Shown here in pieces: positions 53,974 to 61,445 of a stretch of 64,000 nucleotides of DNA. This DNA comes from Nostoc sp. 'Peltigera membranacea cyanobiont' 210A (GTDB lineage Bacteria > Cyanobacteriota > Cyanobacteriia > Cyanobacteriales > Nostocaceae): positions 190,232-254,231 of the forward strand of contig NZ_NOLJ01000006.1 in NCBI RefSeq assembly GCF_002246015.1, given 5' to 3'. Both the position numbers and the translations under genes were made by a program. The notes under the pieces are model-generated. The model ran no database searches. It was not told where the DNA came from and saw nothing but the letters and a program-made list of their open reading frames with translations. Position 1 is the first letter of the stretch, and each line of letters starts with the position of its first letter.

Positions 53974-54774
53974 TCACTCTTTGGGAGTAGTTGGTAGTTC
54001 TTGAGGGAAAAATTCGAGGCGATAGCGGTAGAGAGCAACTGGTTGAGAACTAGCCTTAAAGTAATCTGGATCTTGGGGTGAAAGATAAACAGCAGTGACT
54101 TGATCTGCTTCAATCGCCGGATTAGATGTTGAAAGTTTATGATAAGCCGTAGTAGATTCTACAGAGTTTAAATAGGGGACTGAACCGCCTTTAAATAGTT
54201 GTTGAAACACTTCTGTGGTGATGAATTTGCCATCAGGGGTAGTTTCTGTGGCCCTTGCAGTCACAATAGAAACTAGTTGCCGACTGCTACGAAAGAATGT
54301 AATTTGACGATTAGGTGAATCTGGATCTACTTTGACTAATAACACTGCTTCATCCCCTAAATAAGCCCTTGCCAAATTCAAGCTATTAAATGCTCTATCT
54401 GCTACTAAAATTGGGGATTTATAATCTATCTGAGGAAGTATTTTTAATCCAGTAATAGATGGTTGCTCTTTCACAAATCTTACTACAAAACTCACAGGCT
54501 GATTTAATTGTCGGCGATTACCTTCAAACCCTGGAGTTATAATATCTGGTGCTAAAGGCGCAGCTAAATCTACTAAAGTACTTGTAACTTTCCAAGTACC
54601 AGCCATCCATTCAGGGTAAACCAAATCACCCGAAGCCGATTGCACTGAAGTTAGTTTTTCCCATTGGGGAAAATTTGCTAACCTTTCAGACAACTCTCCT
54701 GCAAAAGCTTCACCACCCCACAAAAGGGATAAAAACAGCAAGCAAAAACTCCAAATTACCTTGATTACAAGCAT
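53974..54774 (-). CDS. DUF6816 family exported protein
   Basis: 266 residues. The signal peptide ends near GEAFAGE (residue 25). The core, from PEWMAGTWKVTSTLVDLAAP to DPDYFKASSQPVALYRYRLE, matches DUF6816, a family of cyanobacterial and plastid proteins probably in the thylakoid lumen or periplasm. The function is unknown. It is divergent from the CcmK-type gene at 54891. Confidence 0.75.
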   Translation of the reverse strand: MLVIKVIWSFCLLFLSLLWGGEAFAGELSERLANFPQWEKLTSVQSASGDLVYPEWMAGTWKVTSTLVDLAAPLAPDIITPGFEGNRRQLNQPVSFVVRFVKEQPSITGLKILPQIDYKSPILVADRAFNSLNLARAYLGDEAVLLVKVDPDSPNRQITFFRSSRQLVSIVTARATETTPDGKFITTEVFQQLFKGGSVPYLNSVESTTAYHKLSTSNPAIEADQVTAVYLSPQDPDYFKASSQPVALYRYRLEFFPQELPTTPKE

Positions 54775-54890
54775 TAGCAGTTTTGTATTTAATGGTTATT
54801 GTTTATCGATTAAAAATTAAGTAATTTTCTGTAATAAATTAAAACTTTGTAGTGAGATAATTAGCCCTATCCTGAATTTATAGTGATAGC

Positions 54891-55229
54891 ATGACATTGG
54901 CATTAGGCATGATTGAAGTTTATGGCGTTCCCACAGCAGTGGAAGTGGGGGATGCCATGTGTAAAGCTGCCCGTGTAAACCTTGTTGGTTATGAAAACAC
55001 TGATTTAGGACGAATTACCGTGTTAATTCGAGGAACTATAGGCGAGGTGAATGTAGCAGTAACAGCAGGATTAAAGGCGGTGCTGCGAGTTGACGGTGGC
55101 GAGGTACTTTCTAATCACATTATTCCCCGTCCCCACGAAAATTTAGAATATATTTTACCGATTCATCGCAGCGTTAATATCGAGCAGTTCAGTGCAGATA
55201 TCCGATTTCCTCCACCCTTATCAGTTTAG
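54891..55229 (+). CDS. ccmK: CcmK-type bacterial microcompartment (carboxysome) shell protein
   Basis: 112 residues, one BMC domain: LGMIEVYGVPTAVEVGDAMC, RVNLVGYENTDLGRITVLIR and HIIPRPHENLEYILP correspond to the hexamer-forming fold of CcmK. It is not next to ccmL, ccmM or ccmN, so it is an extra paralogue outside the main ccm operon, as in many beta-cyanobacteria. Compared with CcmK1/K2, the pore-facing region differs. Which paralogue (CcmK3 to CcmK6) cannot be decided by eye; an expanded C-terminus (FPPPLSV) is unusual. Confidence 0.82.
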   Translation: MTLALGMIEVYGVPTAVEVGDAMCKAARVNLVGYENTDLGRITVLIRGTIGEVNVAVTAGLKAVLRVDGGEVLSNHIIPRPHENLEYILPIHRSVNIEQFSADIRFPPPLSV

Positions 55230-55234
55230 CCGTA

Positions 55235-55639
55235 TTAAATTTCTGCTGGTAAAGGTTCCCAGACTTCGCCATACTTCTCTTTTAGAGTTTCCCAAGCTTC
55301 CACTTGTCCTGGTTCATATTCTCCTGGTTTACCCCATTGTAAAAAGAGGCTTAAAGCAGACTCCTGTTTATCATCTAAAAACCGGATGGCATAGGTTGTA
55401 AAGTTACCCCTCTTCGCTTCACCTGTTTCAAATTTCACCTTAGTGATTTTATCCATATTCAAGTGAAACTCAAAGCCTTCAGTATGCATATTCGCATATT
55501 TACCTTTAGGCAATTCTGCATAAAATAACTTTTCTACCTTACCTCGTGCTTCTAAAACAGCAGCGCTACTAGTAACAATTAAACGCAACGTTCCAAGAGT
55601 CTCGCAAGCTTCTAAAAATTCTTTCAATGTTGTGGTCAT
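55235..55639 (-). CDS. HutX/ChuX-type heme-carrier-like protein
   Basis: 134 residues, soluble. The C-terminal segment SALSLFLQWGKPGEYEPGQVEAWETLKEKYGEVWEP, read in pieces, resembles ChuX/HutX heme-utilisation carriers, and the hydrophobic core earlier (FHLNMDKITKVKFETGEAKR) supports that fold. Heme binding is not proven from the sequence. Its ATG at 55637-55639 lies inside an STRR heptamer. Confidence 0.6.
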   Translation of the reverse strand: MTTTLKEFLEACETLGTLRLIVTSSAAVLEARGKVEKLFYAELPKGKYANMHTEGFEFHLNMDKITKVKFETGEAKRGNFTTYAIRFLDDKQESALSLFLQWGKPGEYEPGQVEAWETLKEKYGEVWEPLPAEI

Positions 55640-55708
55640 TTGTCATTTGTCCTTTGTCATTTGTCATTTGTTATTTGTCGTTTGTCATTTGTCGTTTGTC
55701 ATTTGTCC
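55635..55708. repeat. STRR: ten tandem GTCATTT-type heptamers
   Basis: Ten consecutive heptamers (GTCATTT six times, the rest with one change) cover 55635-55704, plus a partial unit. The reverse complement contains ATGAC in each unit, and the ATG of the heme-carrier-like gene is one of them. Confidence 0.92.
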
Positions 55709-55758
55709 TATCCTGCGGGTAGCCGCTGGCGTGTCTACGTCATTTATTAGTTTTTTAC

Positions 55759-55793
55759 TAATGACCAATGACCAATGACCAATGACTAATGAC
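55759..55793. repeat. STRR: five tandem CAATGAC-type heptamers
   Basis: TAATGAC, three CAATGAC, then TAATGAC, ending in the first base of the phoH stop codon (CTA at 55793-55795 on the + strand). The last units therefore sit immediately after phoH. Confidence 0.9.
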
Positions 55794-56746
55794 TATTTTT
55801 CGTATTGTTCATAAGCAGCAACAATACGCTGAACTAGAGGATGGCGCACAACATCTCTTTGGGAAAATTCGCAAAAGGCAATGCCTTCAACGTGTTTTAA
55901 AATTTGTAAAGCCACTCCTAAACCCGATTGTTGGTGAAGCGGTAAATCAGTTTGTGTCATGTCGCCTGTAATCACCATCCGCGAACGGAAACCCAAACGA
56001 GTTAAAACCATTTTCATCTGAGCGGGTGTAGTATTTTGAGCTTCATCGACAATTATAAAAGCGTTATTGAGAGTGCGTCCCCGCATATAGGCGAGTGGTG
56101 CGACTTCAATCACACCGCGTTCCATTAAACTGGGTACTTTTTCTGGGTCGATGAATTCATAAATAGCATCGTAAAGTGGGCGAAGATAAGGATTAACTTT
56201 CTGCTGTAAATCTCCAGGCAAAAAACCGAGTTTTTCACCAGCTTCGACGGCAGGGCGAGTTAAAATTAGCTTTTCCACTTGGTTGGCAAGGAGTGCTTGG
56301 ACGGCGACAACAACAGCGAGATAAGTCTTGCCAGTACCAGCAGGGCCAATCCCAAAGGTGAGGTCACGTCTACGGAGTGCGTCAATATATTGGCGTTGGC
56401 GAAAGGTTTTGGCACGGACTTCTTCACCCCGGCGACTTTTGGCGAGGACATCTCGCTGTAAATCTTGCAGTTCCCCTTGGCGATCGCTATCTATGGCTTG
56501 ACGGGCTGTTAAAATATCGGCACTGGAAATAGTATGGCCTTTAATCCAGAGGTCTTCAAGCGATCGCACTAATCGAGAAGCCAGATCGATTTGCTTTTCA
56601 GTACCAGAAATCACTAATTCCTGTCCGCGTAGCACTAAAGTGGCCCCTGTTTGCCGAGATAAAATTTTGAGATTTTCTTCTCCATCTCCAGCTAGAGCGA
56701 TCGCACTGGTAACATTCGGCAGCTGAATTGTTAAGGCACCTGCCAT
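55793..56746 (-). CDS. phoH: PhoH family ATPase (YbeZ type)
   Basis: About 317 residues. An N-terminal KH-like region is followed by the PhoH ATPase: Walker A GPAGTGKTYLA near residue 135, Walker B FIIVDEAQNTTPAQMK, and TGDMTQTDLP. PhoH-type proteins act in RNA metabolism, ribosome maturation and stress. The frame opens at a TTG (56782), but the ATG at 56744-56746 gives the family-like start (MAGALTIQLP). It follows the khpA-rpsP-ffh block on the same strand after 352 bp. Confidence 0.92.
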   Translation of the reverse strand: MAGALTIQLPNVTSAIALAGDGEENLKILSRQTGATLVLRGQELVISGTEKQIDLASRLVRSLEDLWIKGHTISSADILTARQAIDSDRQGELQDLQRDVLAKSRRGEEVRAKTFRQRQYIDALRRRDLTFGIGPAGTGKTYLAVVVAVQALLANQVEKLILTRPAVEAGEKLGFLPGDLQQKVNPYLRPLYDAIYEFIDPEKVPSLMERGVIEVAPLAYMRGRTLNNAFIIVDEAQNTTPAQMKMVLTRLGFRSRMVITGDMTQTDLPLHQQSGLGVALQILKHVEGIAFCEFSQRDVVRHPLVQRIVAAYEQYEK

Positions 56747-56880
56747 AGGATTTCTTAATTGGTGAGGATCTGTATTTGACAAAGGTTAATTTTTCTCGCT
56801 AACGGCGAAATTATACTTTTATTAACTACATTTTGAAAAATTTTTGTAATAAATGAATCGTCTGTAGGGGCGTACAGCTT

Positions 56881-56977
56881 GCCCTCATCCCCTAACCCCT
56901 TCTCCCAACATGGGAGAAGGGGAACTGGAGAATTTACTCCCCTCTCCTATGTTGGGAGAGGGGCTGGGGGTGAGGGC
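56881..56977. repeat. 97-bp inverted repeat
   Basis: GCCCTCATCCCCTAACCCCT and CTGGGGGTGAGGGC form the ends, with matching inner arms TCTCCCAACATGGGAGAAGGGG and CCCCTCTCCTATGTTGGGAGA (near complement). It lies between phoH and khpA. Together the arms give an imperfect stem of about 40 bp; it is a typical cyanobacterial dispersed repeat and may also end transcription. Confidence 0.8.
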
Positions 56978-57001
56978 ATAGCCCCTACTGGTGAAGAGTC
57001 C

Positions 57002-57025
57002 AAAAAAAGATTTTTAAATCTTTTT
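57002..57025 (-). terminator. Terminator after khpA
   Basis: AAAAAGAT-TTTTAA-ATCTTTTT forms an 8-bp stem. On the minus strand it is followed by a T-run (TTTTTTT). It lies about 75 bp after the khpA stop codon. Confidence 0.55.
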
Positions 57026-57098
57026 GCTACTTTCCATCGTTATAAAAATTCTGAGCGGAGGTAACAACAACCGCTCAGATTTGCTCTCTAGTTTCAAC

Positions 57099-57533
57099 CT
57101 AGCGGAGGCGTGGTTTAACAATGGGTTTAGGCCCATCATTTGCACGCGGTTCTCTCTTAGTCGGTGGTGGCGATCGCTCTTCTGTCTCTTCATCAAAAGA
57201 CATACCCTCGCGGCCCGGCGTGGTGCTGCCGTAAATATCCAGGTATGTTGATTGCCCAGCTGCGGCTGCGGCTGCGGCAATTACTGTACGAATCGCCTGA
57301 ATATTGCGTCCCCCTCGACCAAACACTTTTCCTTTATCTGCGCTTTCAAAGGCGATGCGAACCCAAACCCGGTTGAGGGCCTGAGAAATTTCACAATCGA
57401 CACTTAATGTCTCTGGAGATTCCAAAAACGGCTGCACTAAAAACCGAACCAGCTCAACATAGTTGGGGCTAGCTGTTGGGAGTTTTGTTCCGAAATTATG
57501 ATGCGGCTGTTGCACTGACCTGCTCAAAAACAT
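57099..57533 (-). CDS. khpA: KH domain RNA-binding protein KhpA
   Basis: 144 residues. The KH domain contains [20 protein letters not shown] (GxxG loop GRGG). The N-terminus has [20 protein letters not shown], typical of KhpA, and the tail is basic and Pro-rich. It binds RNA and in other bacteria partners with KhpB in cell-envelope and RNA regulation. The start overlaps rpsP by 38 bp; a GTG at 57515 would reduce this to 20 bp. The order rpsP-khpA is conserved in many bacteria. Confidence 0.88.
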   Translation of the reverse strand: MFLSRSVQQPHHNFGTKLPTASPNYVELVRFLVQPFLESPETLSVDCEISQALNRVWVRIAFESADKGKVFGRGGRNIQAIRTVIAAAAAAAGQSTYLDIYGSTTPGREGMSFDEETEERSPPPTKREPRANDGPKPIVKPRLR

Positions 57534-57756
57534 TAGCTTTTACTAGAATGCGACGAACGGTGTCAGTGGGTTGAGCGCCTTGTTGTAGTCGCTTGACGAT
57601 ACCGGGAACGTCTAGTCGCACTTCATCAGTTCTGGGGTTATAAAAACCCAATTCTTCTAAGGGACGGCCATCGCGGCGAGCGAGGTTGTTAATGGCGACA
57701 ATGCGGTAACTTGCTTCCCGCTTTTTACCGAATCGTTTCAAGCGCAGTTTGATCAT
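57496..57756 (-). CDS. rpsP: 30S ribosomal protein S16
   Basis: 86 residues, with the S16 signature [20 protein letters not shown] at the N-terminus, [15 protein letters not shown], and a C-terminal extension after [12 protein letters not shown]. It binds 16S rRNA and is needed for assembly of the 30S subunit. It is followed directly by khpA (overlap) and preceded by ffh with a 339-bp gap holding repeats. Confidence 0.96.
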   Translation of the reverse strand: MIKLRLKRFGKKREASYRIVAINNLARRDGRPLEELGFYNPRTDEVRLDVPGIVKRLQQGAQPTDTVRRILVKANVFEQVSATAAS

Positions 57757-58095
57757 GGTTGAAGAATCATTCTCCTGTAGTTAGATATTAATTAGCAACT
57801 AATTGGTGAGGAAGTAACCTAAATCTGGCTGCTGCCGATAAATTAAGGGTTAGTTTCCTCTGCTAATAAATTCTGAGGTCGAAATGCTAATTTTAGCACT
57901 GCCTAGCATTTGCTGCTATTAGTCATTAGTCATTAGTCCTTTGTCATTAGTCATTTGCAAATTACCAATGCCCAATACAACTCTTGGAGAGGCTGCGCCA
58001 ACGACTTCTCTACGAGACGCTACGCGAACGCGGTAGTTGAATCTCGACTTCGCTCGATTACCGCGCAGTCGAAACTCAGTACAAGTGCCCAATGA
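57757..58095. other. Repeat-rich gap between ffh and rpsP
   Basis: 339 bp. 57921-57955 is an STRR of five AGTCATT-type heptamers. 58005-58031 is the second, inverted copy of the 27-bp repeat at 51735-51761. No gene is present. The rpsP promoter probably lies near 57760-57880. Confidence 0.65.
58005..58031. repeat. 27-bp dispersed repeat, copy 2 (inverted)
   Basis: CTTCTCTACGAGACGCTACG followed by CGAACGC is the exact reverse complement of 51735-51761. Confidence 0.9.
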
Positions 58096-59562
58096 CTAAA
58101 GATTACCAAAGCCTTTTTTCTTTTTATCTTTGGGTTTTTTCTTTTTCGCGGCTGGGGCACCGTCATAACCTCGCCATCCGGGGGCTGCGGGACGATTACC
58201 AGCACCTGCGAAGGCATTACCCATGCCACCGCCACCGCCGAACATTCCCGGCATTCCAGGGAAGCCACCTTGACCCATTTGCTGCATGAGCGATCGCATT
58301 TTTTGGAAATCACCCACCAGTTTAGTCACATCTGACTCTCTATAGCCGGAGCCAGAAGCAATCCGCCGCCGCCGACTGGGAGAACTGGCTAATAAATCGG
58401 GGTCGTGGCGTTCTTGGCGAGTCATGGAGTTAATCATCGCCTCACAGCGTTTTAGCTGGGTTTCTCCCTGTTTGAGTTGATCGTCTGAAAGCTTGTTCAT
58501 CCCTGGAATCATCTTGATCAAGCCTCCCAGAGAACCCATGTTCTTCAGCATCCGCAACTGCTTGAGAAAGTCAGTAAAGTCAAACTTTGCTGACAAAATT
58601 TTCTCCTGCATTTTCTCAGCATCAGCTAAGTCAAACTCTTCTTGGGCTTTTTCTACCAGGGTTAGCACATCGCCCATTCCCAGAATCCGCGATGCCATGC
58701 GATCGGGATAAAACGGTTGCAGTGCCTCGACTTTCTCCCCCACGCCCACAAATTTAATCGGCGCTCCCGAAATCTTCCGCACTGAAAGCGCTGCACCGCC
58801 ACGGCTATCACCATCCATTTTGGTGAGAATCGCCCCAGTAATGCCGATCTGTTCGTGGAAGGTGCGGGTAAGATTGGCTGCCTCTTGACCAGTCATCGCG
58901 TCCACTACCAACAGAGTTTCATGGGGTTGGACGGTTGCTTTGATGCGGGCTAATTCCGCCATCATATCTTCGTCAATTTGCAGGCGTCCAGCAGTATCAA
59001 TTATTACTGTGTTGACACCTTCTGCTTTGGCGCGTTCTACACCTTGTCGGGCGATTTCTACAGGATCGGCGTCGCTTCCTAGTTCAAATACTGGTACGTC
59101 AATTTGCTTACCCAACGTTAGCAACTGATCGATTGCTGCTGGGCGATATACGTCTGTCGCCACCAACAAGCAGCTACGCTCTAATTTTCTCAAATGTAAG
59201 GCTAACTTAGCGGTAGCTGTAGTTTTACCAGTACCTTGCAACCCAGCCATGAGAATAATAGTAGGCTGTTCCTGGGCTTCTGCAATGGGAACATTTTCTT
59301 CTCCCATCACCTGCACCAGTTCATCATGAACAATTTTGATGAACTGTTGGTCAGGTCGCACGCCGGTAATTACCTCGGCTCCTTGTGCCTTGGCTTCGAC
59401 TTCGCTAATAAAATCTTTGACTACCTGGAGATTGACATCTGCTTCCAACAGGGCGCGGCGCACTTCGCGCAATGCATCTTGAATGTTGGATTGAGAAATT
59501 TTGTCCTGTCCCCGCAGTTTTTTCCAGGCGGATTCTAAACGGTCAGATAATGCATCAAACAT
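58096..59562 (-). CDS. ffh: Signal recognition particle protein Ffh
   Basis: 488 residues. The N domain is followed by the G domain (GLQGTGKTTATAKLA, DVYRPAAIDQL, DTAGRLQID, TKMDGDSRGGA), then a Met-rich M domain that ends with a Gly/Met-rich segment and a basic tail. Ffh binds signal peptides and 4.5S RNA and delivers nascent chains to FtsY at the membrane. Length is normal. It is transcribed leftward into the rpsP-khpA block. Confidence 0.97.
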   Translation of the reverse strand: MFDALSDRLESAWKKLRGQDKISQSNIQDALREVRRALLEADVNLQVVKDFISEVEAKAQGAEVITGVRPDQQFIKIVHDELVQVMGEENVPIAEAQEQPTIILMAGLQGTGKTTATAKLALHLRKLERSCLLVATDVYRPAAIDQLLTLGKQIDVPVFELGSDADPVEIARQGVERAKAEGVNTVIIDTAGRLQIDEDMMAELARIKATVQPHETLLVVDAMTGQEAANLTRTFHEQIGITGAILTKMDGDSRGGAALSVRKISGAPIKFVGVGEKVEALQPFYPDRMASRILGMGDVLTLVEKAQEEFDLADAEKMQEKILSAKFDFTDFLKQLRMLKNMGSLGGLIKMIPGMNKLSDDQLKQGETQLKRCEAMINSMTRQERHDPDLLASSPSRRRRIASGSGYRESDVTKLVGDFQKMRSLMQQMGQGGFPGMPGMFGGGGGMGNAFAGAGNRPAAPGWRGYDGAPAAKKKKPKDKKKKGFGNL

Positions 59563-60007
59563 AATGTAATTACAGGTAGTTCGCCAATGGAGAATTCTAA
59601 AGCGCCGATGAATGCGTTGGCGTAGCCCGCCGCAGGCATCGCGAATTTCCGCTAAAGTTTTAACGTGCTATCTACCAGCTTAGTATTTTTCACCGCGACT
59701 GTAGCAATCAGATACGGATTGGGGAAGAAGCAGAGGAGCAGGGGAGCAGGGGAGCAGAGGAGCAGGGGAGCAGAGGAGAAGTTGCAGTAAGTTTTTCCCC
59801 TCTGCCTCTTTATCAATAGACTTCTTGCAGAAGTAGGGAAAAGGGGCGGGGGTATGGAATTTTCCCTTCCCCCTCTCATGACGATCGCGCGTTTAGTGTG
59901 TAGCGCTTATTCAATGCGATAGATTTAGACTGAGCGAATCGCACCACTTATCTCGACAAGACCGCAACTACACAAAGAAAGATAGAACTTTTTCTGGAGA
60001 AATATCA
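59563..60007. other. Divergent gap with an octamer tandem repeat
   Basis: 445 bp between leftward ffh and the rightward DUF1993 gene. 59729-59776 is six tandem octamers, AGCAGAGG or AGCAGGGG. The word GCGTAGCCCGC near 59620 is the inverse of GCGGGCTACGC near 50423. A 75-codon frame on the minus strand covering the octamers is repeat-derived. The ATG of the DUF1993 gene has TGGAGA upstream. Confidence 0.55.
59729..59776. repeat. Six tandem octamers AGCAGRGG
   Basis: Units AGCAGAGG, AGCAGGGG, AGCAGGGG, AGCAGAGG, AGCAGGGG, AGCAGAGG, head to tail. It differs from the heptameric STRRs elsewhere in the window by its 8-bp period. Confidence 0.9.
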
Positions 60008-60514
60008 ATGAGCATTTCAATGTATCAAGCTTCTGTACCAGTGTTTATTCACACACTAAGTAACTTAGTAGGTATTCTTGAAAAAGGTGCTACATACGCA
60101 GAAACCAAAAAAATAGATCAGCATGTGTTGCTCAATAGTCGTCTATTCCCAGATATGTTTCCATTGTCAAGACAAGTACAAATTGCCTCTGACATAGCAA
60201 AGAGAGGCGCCGCACAATTAGCAGGGGCAGAAGCACCCAAGTTTGAGGACAATGAAACTACATTGCCCGAACTTATTGACCGCGTTCAGAAAACTATCTC
60301 TTATTTAGACACATTTAAACCTGAACAAATAGATGGTTCGGAAGATAAAACAATTACGATTACGCAGGGTGACAAGAGCCTATCTTTTGAAGGAATGCCA
60401 TTTCTCCTATATTTCGTTTTGCCAAACGTTTATTTCCATGTCACAACAACCTATGACATTCTCAGACACTGTGGTGTAGAGCTTGGCAAAAAAGATTTCC
60501 TAGGCAAGCCTTAA
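60008..60514 (+). CDS. DUF1993 domain-containing protein
   Basis: 168 residues, soluble and helical, starting MSISMYQASVPVFIHTLSNL and ending in NVYFHVTTTYDILRHCGVELG. These match DUF1993, a DinB-like four-helix-bundle family without a known function. The histidines needed for metal binding in DinB are partly present (VFIH, YFHVTT, ILRH). A TGGAGA ribosome binding site precedes the ATG. It is a single gene. Confidence 0.85.
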   Translation: MSISMYQASVPVFIHTLSNLVGILEKGATYAETKKIDQHVLLNSRLFPDMFPLSRQVQIASDIAKRGAAQLAGAEAPKFEDNETTLPELIDRVQKTISYLDTFKPEQIDGSEDKTITITQGDKSLSFEGMPFLLYFVLPNVYFHVTTTYDILRHCGVELGKKDFLGKP

Positions 60515-60710
60515 CGCTCCGTAAAAGAGCGAACTGATTTCCATTCTCTGTATCGGGTGAGCGTGTAGCGGCTAAATCGTTGCGTCGCCCGATAATTCCT
60601 ATTATTTTTATCTAACACAGTGGGGATTGGAGACTCTGATGATTGAATATTGGCTACTGCTGCGATCGCTAGTTCGTAATATTATCAGTTAGGTAGCTAC
60701 GGTAGCCAAG

Positions 60711-61391
60711 ATGTCGCAGCGAATCAAAGTATACTCCTACTCGATATACCACTCGTCAAATTCATATATTGGTATTGCTCTTGCCGAAAAAGCTTTGCAG
60801 GGTTTACCTGTTGATATTGAACGACGACCAATCTACATACCAAAGGAACGCGGGATAAAGGTAGCCGACTTACAAGGACGAAGTGAAACCGCCCTTTTAT
60901 CGTCGTATCACAAAGAAGATTGTCTGCGGTGGGCGAAAAAGTACGGCATTGAAATTCGGCTCAAGGAATTTGAAGAATTTGGTAGGTGGGTCAAGCGGTG
61001 GGAGAAAATGAAGTTTGGTCGCGAAGAACTTCCCGCGAGAGCGTATTACGCTGCTTGTGGAACTGGGAAGGAGCATCTGCTTGATGCCGCGTTCTTTCGA
61101 GCGACGTACATCGATCTTCTTGATGTCAACGATGAGTCTGTGATTAAGAAAGTTGCAAATGATGTTGGGTTGAATGGCGATCGCATTCTTGAGTTAATCT
61201 ACGGAGAAGCAGCAAAACTTGCAGCAGTGGCAGCTTTGGCAGAATACGAACAATTTGGCTGTCCCGGAGTCCCTACTTGGGTAGTCGAAGGCGAGAGATT
61301 TTGGGGAAAGGATCGTGTTGATTGGGTAACAGAAAAGGTAAAACAATTATGTAATACCACTGTTACCAAAACAGTAGTGAGTGCTGAGTAA
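60711..61391 (+). CDS. DsbA/2-hydroxychromene-2-carboxylate isomerase-like protein
   Basis: 226 residues with the DsbA/HCCA-isomerase (GST-kappa type) fold: an N-terminal strand (IKVYSYSIYHSSNSYIGIA) and a C-terminal cis-Pro region (GCPGVPTWVVEGERFWGKDR). The active-site CxxC of DsbA is absent; a Ser takes its place, as in HCCA isomerases and kappa GSTs. It probably uses glutathione. The substrate is unknown. It ends in a bidirectional hairpin before the convergent sensor kinase gene. Confidence 0.8.
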   Translation: MSQRIKVYSYSIYHSSNSYIGIALAEKALQGLPVDIERRPIYIPKERGIKVADLQGRSETALLSSYHKEDCLRWAKKYGIEIRLKEFEEFGRWVKRWEKMKFGREELPARAYYAACGTGKEHLLDAAFFRATYIDLLDVNDESVIKKVANDVGLNGDRILELIYGEAAKLAAVAALAEYEQFGCPGVPTWVVEGERFWGKDRVDWVTEKVKQLCNTTVTKTVVSAE

Positions 61392-61392
61392 A

Positions 61393-61435
61393 AAAGTGAT
61401 AATTTTTCAGTTTAACTGGTAAAAATCATCACTTT
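61393..61435. terminator. Bidirectional hairpin terminator
   Basis: AAAGTGAT-A-ATTTTT with CAGTT inside pairs with AACTG and AAAAAT-C-ATCACTTT, giving a stem of about 20 bp between two convergent genes. A- and T-runs on both sides suit termination in both directions. Confidence 0.75.
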
Positions 61436-61445
61436 ACCTATTTGC

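Noticed and set aside
56879-57064. 61-codon frame on the plus strand
   Set aside because: It covers the 97-bp inverted repeat and has repeat-derived composition.
59652-59879. 75-codon frame on the minus strand with LLLCSPAPLLLC
   Set aside because: It reads through the AGCAGRGG octamer array; the hydrophobic look is an artefact of the repeat.
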